Of a stretch of DNA of 64,000 nucleotides, positions 60,874 to 64,000 are shown one piece after another. Position 1 is the stretch's first letter. The number at the start of each line of letters is the position of its first letter. The stretch comes from Thraustochytrium sp. TN22 (Eukaryota; Sar; Bigyra; Thraustochytrida; Thraustochytriidae). Made by a program: the position numbers and the translations under genes. The stretch spans positions 124,001 to 188,000 of the forward strand of contig JABLUY010000032.1 in assembly GCA_013306675.1 (NCBI GenBank), read 5' to 3'. The notes beneath the pieces are model-generated. The model saw nothing but the letters and a program-made list of their open reading frames with translations. It was not told the origin of the DNA and made no database searches.

Positions 60874-62366
60874 ATGGGCTCCAAGATGCTGAGCGGTGCG
60901 TAGGGAGCGAAGCGAAGGATGGATAGGCAGGCAGGCGGGTAGGCAGGCAGGCAGGCCGGGCGGGCCGGGGCAGGGGCCGGGTCGACGCAGCGCGGGGTGG
61001 AGGACTGACGGGGCAAGATCTGGACGAGACAGAGGAGCTCCCGGACGGCCTCCTGCCGTACAAGGGCCGCCTGAGCGAGCGCTTCTACGAGGAGCGGCGC
61101 AAGGTGATCGCGTTCATCCGCGAGGTGATCGTGCCGAACCAGGAGAAGTACAGCACCCAGAAGCATGAGATGGAGAAGGAGTACAAGGACCCGCTCGACT
61201 GCCCGGAGCCGCCCCTCCTCAACGAGCTGCGCCAGGAGGCCAAGAAGCGCGGCGTGTACAACTTCTTCCTGCCAGAGGTGTGCGGCCTGACGGTGCTCGA
61301 GTACAGCCCGATCGCCGAGCTGCTGGGCGCTTACCCGCTGGCCAACCACGCCATGAACTGCGCGGCGCCGGACACCGGCAACATGGAAGTCCTGGAGAAG
61401 TACGGCTCCCCGGAGCAGAAGAAGAAGTGGCTCGTGCCGCTGCTCAACGGCGAGATCCGCAGCGCCTTCGCCATGACGGAGCCCGGCGTGGCCTCGAGTG
61501 ATGCCACCAACATCGCCTCCAAGATTGAGGCGGACGGCGACGACTACGTCATCAACGGCCACAAGTGGTACATCAGCGGCGCCATCCGCCCGGAGTGCAA
61601 GGTCTTCATCTTTCTCGGCAAGACCCGCTTTGACGGCCCGCTGCACACGCAGCAATCCATGATCATCGTGCCGCGCGATGCGCCTGGCGTGAAGATCCTG
61701 CGCCCGCTCGGCGTCATGGGCCATCTCCACGATCACGCCGAGATCATCTTCGACAACGTGCGTGTGCCGAAGACCAACCTGCTGCTCGGCGAGGGCCGCG
61801 GCTTCGAGATTGCCCAGGGCCGCCTTGGCCCCGGCCGCATCCACCACTGCATGCGCACCATCGGCGTGGCGGAGCAGTGCCTGGAGGCCATCATCTACCG
61901 CGCGCAGACGCGCTACGCCTTTGGCCGCGTGCTCGCCAAGAAGGACATGATCGCCGCCACCGTCGGCGAGGCGCGCCTCTCCATTACCATGTGCCGCCAG
62001 CTCTGCTACCTGGCCGCCGTCATGGCTGACGAGCGTGGCTTCAAGGAGGCTCGCCGCTACATTGCCATGATCAAGCTTCAGGCCCCGCGCGCCGCGCTTC
62101 AGATCATTGACGAGGCCATCCAGATCCATGGTGCCCACGGTGTCTCCCAGGTCTCCAAGCTGGCTGACATCTATGCCAACCAGCGCACGCTGCGCGTCGC
62201 CGACGGCCCCGATATTGTCCATCTGTTCACGATCGCGCGTGGCGAGCTCCAGGCGCCCGCAACCGAGATGGGCAAGTACGTCTCGGGCGTCAACGAGAAC
62301 ATCAAGAAGTACGGCAAGTACGATCACGTCAAGGACATTGCCTTCCCCAACGAGTCCAAGATGTAA
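60874..62366 (+). CDS. Acyl-CoA dehydrogenase (ACAD10/11-like), two exons with a 22-nt first exon
   Basis: No in-frame ATG precedes the conserved region in its own exon, so a spliced start is needed. Exon 1, 60874-60895, reads MGSKMLS plus one base; donor GTGCGT. The acceptor at 61016-61017 (CTGAC then GGGGCAAG) restores the frame and gives 456 residues; an acceptor at 60989-60990 (GACGCAG) is also in phase and gives 465. The body has the ACAD fold: FAMTEPGVASSDATN flavin/substrate loop, WYISGAIRPECK, RLGPGRIHHCMR, Arg/Phe RYAFGRVL and C-terminal QIHGAHGVS and LRVADGPDIVH. The enzyme oxidises acyl-CoA at the alpha-beta bond with FAD, feeding electrons to ETF; the closest type by motif is ACAD10/11, mitochondrial or peroxisomal. 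The substrate length is unknown. Confidence 0.85.
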
Positions 62367-62423
62367 GTCTGCGGGGCGGTACCCCTTTCTCTCCCCATCA
62401 TTCCAAATCGTCAGCCCCCCCCC

Positions 62424-62429
62424 AATAAA
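62424..62429 (+). terminator. Possible polyadenylation signal of acyl-CoA dehydrogenase gene
   Basis: AATAAA lies 58 bp after the stop codon within a long C/T-rich tract (about 62415-62470). The hexamer is rare in this GC-rich window. Its use is not known. Confidence 0.35.
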
Positions 62430-62625
62430 TCTTTCCCCCTCTTTTTTTTCCCCCTCCTGGGCCCTCCTTTTCAAGTTGTTTCTTTTATGGGCGAGCCCTA
62501 CCGCATCGGACCACGTCTGCTTTCCGTTTTTCTTACTACGAGTGCGAAAGGACCTCTGCGTTGGGTGCAAGGGCATTCTTGGTTGGTTCCGAGACTATTA
62601 TTTCTTGTTAGGCTTAGCTCTTCGT

Positions 62626-64000
62626 TCATTGGACGTCAAACGCGAGCAGCTCCTGCACGAGCCCGCTGTCCCACAGCGACTCAGGCCCGGCGCGCCGGCA
62701 TGCATCCTCCTCCACCTCATCCGACACCCGCCGATTCTGCTGGTGCTGGTGCTGGTGCTGGTGCTGGTGGCACTGCCCATGCTGGTGGCACTGCTCGTGC
62801 AGGTGGTGCTCACGCTGCTGCATTTTCGACTTGCTCTTGCCCCCTACATCCGGCGCACTCGTAGGACGTCCACGTCGGCGCCGCACGCCAGACAAGGCGT
62901 ACGCGAGATCCATCTGGAGATCGGCCTCAACGCGCGAGCAGGCGTCTGCAGGGTTATCGGCCCCGAGGCTGGTTTGCAGGGACCGGGCAAGCGCCACGGC
63001 CATGGCGTCCAGCTTGGCGCGCTCACGAAGCAGGCTGGTCGAGGTCTCCTCCAAAGCGGCCTCGCGCTCCGCCAGGCGCCGGCGCGCACCCTCGAGGTCC
63101 TGAACCTCGCGCTGCAAGGCGCGGGCACTCTCCTCGGCGTGCTGCGATCGGGCCTGGGCGTCTTTGAGCCGGTCCTCGGCCGCCTCGCGGGCTAGCTCCG
63201 CCTCTCTCCGCGCAGCGACCAGGCGGTCCCGCTCCGCCTCCACGCTGGTCCGCAGGGCGCGCGCTTCCTGGCGCTCCCGCGCGAGACGGTCCTCGGCGTG
63301 CTCGAGGGCCGACTCGCGCTCGCGGAGGGCGCGCTCGCACTCGGCCAGGGCCTGGCGCTCCTCAGCGGCACCGCGCTGCGCGAGCTCGCTCTCGGTCTGG
63401 AAGCGCTCGCGGTCTTGCAAGAGCGCGGCACGCTCCTCGCGCAAGGTGGACTCCAGCTTTGCGTGCACGTCCTGCTGCGCCCGGGCGAGCGTCTCGCGCT
63501 CGCGCTTGAGAATGGAGAGCTCCGACTCGAGCGCCATCTGCATGCGGTCCACGCGGCCCTCGTGTGCACGCGCGCGCTCGAGGCAGCCCGCTTCGAAGGC
63601 CTCGCGCTCCTCGTCGACCTGCCGGCGAAAGCGGGCCAGCGCCTGCCGAGCTTCCGCCAGCTCCTCCGTGTGAGCCAGAGCGAGGCGCTGCGCTGCCTCG
63701 CGATGCTCGCGTGCGAGACTGGCGCGCTCCTGCGTCGCAATACCCGCGCGTTCGCTCTCCGCCTCCAAACGCGCGCGGAGGAGCTCGTGCTCCGCCTGCA
63801 GGCGCGCGATGGTGGCACGCTGCGCCTGACTCTCGTTCTCCGCTACGGCTTGTCGCTGCCGGCTTTCGACCAGCGCCTCCTGAAATGCCTGCGTCTTGGC
63901 ACGGCAGCGCTCGGCCTCGTCATTGGCGCTCGCTAGTGCGGCAGCGTACTCCCGCCGCCGCGCCTGCGCGCGCGCCTGCTTGTGGAGCAACACCTGGACG
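62626..64000 (-). CDS. Long coiled-coil protein with His-rich C-terminus (partial, runs off right edge)
   Basis: The frame is open to the right end of the window with no Met, so the N-terminus lies outside; at least 457 residues are visible. About 330 residues are continuous Glu/Arg/Ala-rich heptads (for example AEERQALAECERALRERESA), a long parallel coiled coil of the type found in centrosomal, ciliary or golgin proteins. A short break holds SVEADLQMDLAYALSGV-like sequence. The end carries a metal-binding-like His/Gln/Cys run (HEQCHQHGQCHQHQHQHQH) and then a conserved-looking WDSGLVQELLAFDVQ. No family could be named. It converges on the acyl-CoA dehydrogenase gene with a 259-bp gap. Confidence 0.75.
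   Translation of the reverse strand, partial: VQVLLHKQARAQARRREYAAALASANDEAERCRAKTQAFQEALVESRQRQAVAENESQAQRATIARLQAEHELLRARLEAESERAGIATQERASLAREHREAAQRLALAHTEELAEARQALARFRRQVDEEREAFEAGCLERARAHEGRVDRMQMALESELSILKRERETLARAQQDVHAKLESTLREERAALLQDRERFQTESELAQRGAAEERQALAECERALRERESALEHAEDRLARERQEARALRTSVEAERDRLVAARREAELAREAAEDRLKDAQARSQHAEESARALQREVQDLEGARRRLAEREAALEETSTSLLRERAKLDAMAVALARSLQTSLGADNPADACSRVEADLQMDLAYALSGVRRRRGRPTSAPDVGGKSKSKMQQREHHLHEQCHQHGQCHQHQHQHQHQQNRRVSDEVEEDACRRAGPESLWDSGLVQELLAFDVQ

Noticed and set aside
60699-62576. 625-codon open frame on the minus strand
   Set aside because: Antisense to the acyl-CoA dehydrogenase, which has clear family motifs.

Overview
The window looks like nuclear DNA of a GC-rich protist, most likely a thraustochytrid or another labyrinthulomycete stramenopile. 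This is inferred from long single-exon genes, a few short GT-AG introns, very GC-rich intergenic DNA full of simple repeats, a ciliary dynein-docking gene, a nucleoporin, and a fatty-acid-elongation reductase. Species was not determined.

Region 1-15000 holds a CAP-like/TPR protein (+), two paralogous membrane-anchored class 3 lipases (+, each with one intron at the same codon and phase), a PPTC7-type PP2C phosphatase (+), an ankyrin/BSD protein (-) and a three-exon nitroreductase (+) whose first intron carries a 44-bp hairpin. Region 15007-21154 has no gene I can support. Then come a basic/acidic protein with an RVxF motif (+), an ODAD3/CCDC151-like ciliary protein (+) and a divergent aquaporin (-). 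Region 28195-29870 is a broken piggyBac-type relic next to a YqaJ-like nuclease segment.

Region 30691-44313 holds a Pirh2/RCHY1 ubiquitin ligase (-) with an acidic repeat tail in frame after its stop, a 2351-residue UBR-box N-recognin (+), an Nsp1/Nup62 FG nucleoporin (-) and a 3-ketoacyl-CoA reductase (-). A complete hAT transposon insertion with an exact 8-bp target duplication follows at 44845-46960. After it come FAHD1 (+) and a cathepsin B-like protease (-).

The most striking locus is 51031-59726. Two tandem copies of a 3.4-kb unit each encode a 769-residue fusion of a triose-phosphate-translocator-type membrane transporter with a polysaccharide pyruvyltransferase. The obvious reading is one polypeptide that brings phosphoenolpyruvate into a secretory compartment and uses it there to pyruvylate glycans. 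The transporter halves are nearly identical between copies, while the enzyme halves differ at roughly one residue in ten. A divergently transcribed membrane-anchored protein of an unnamed, bacterial-looking family lies head-to-head with the second copy. The window ends with an acyl-CoA dehydrogenase (22-nt first exon) and a coiled-coil protein running off the right edge.
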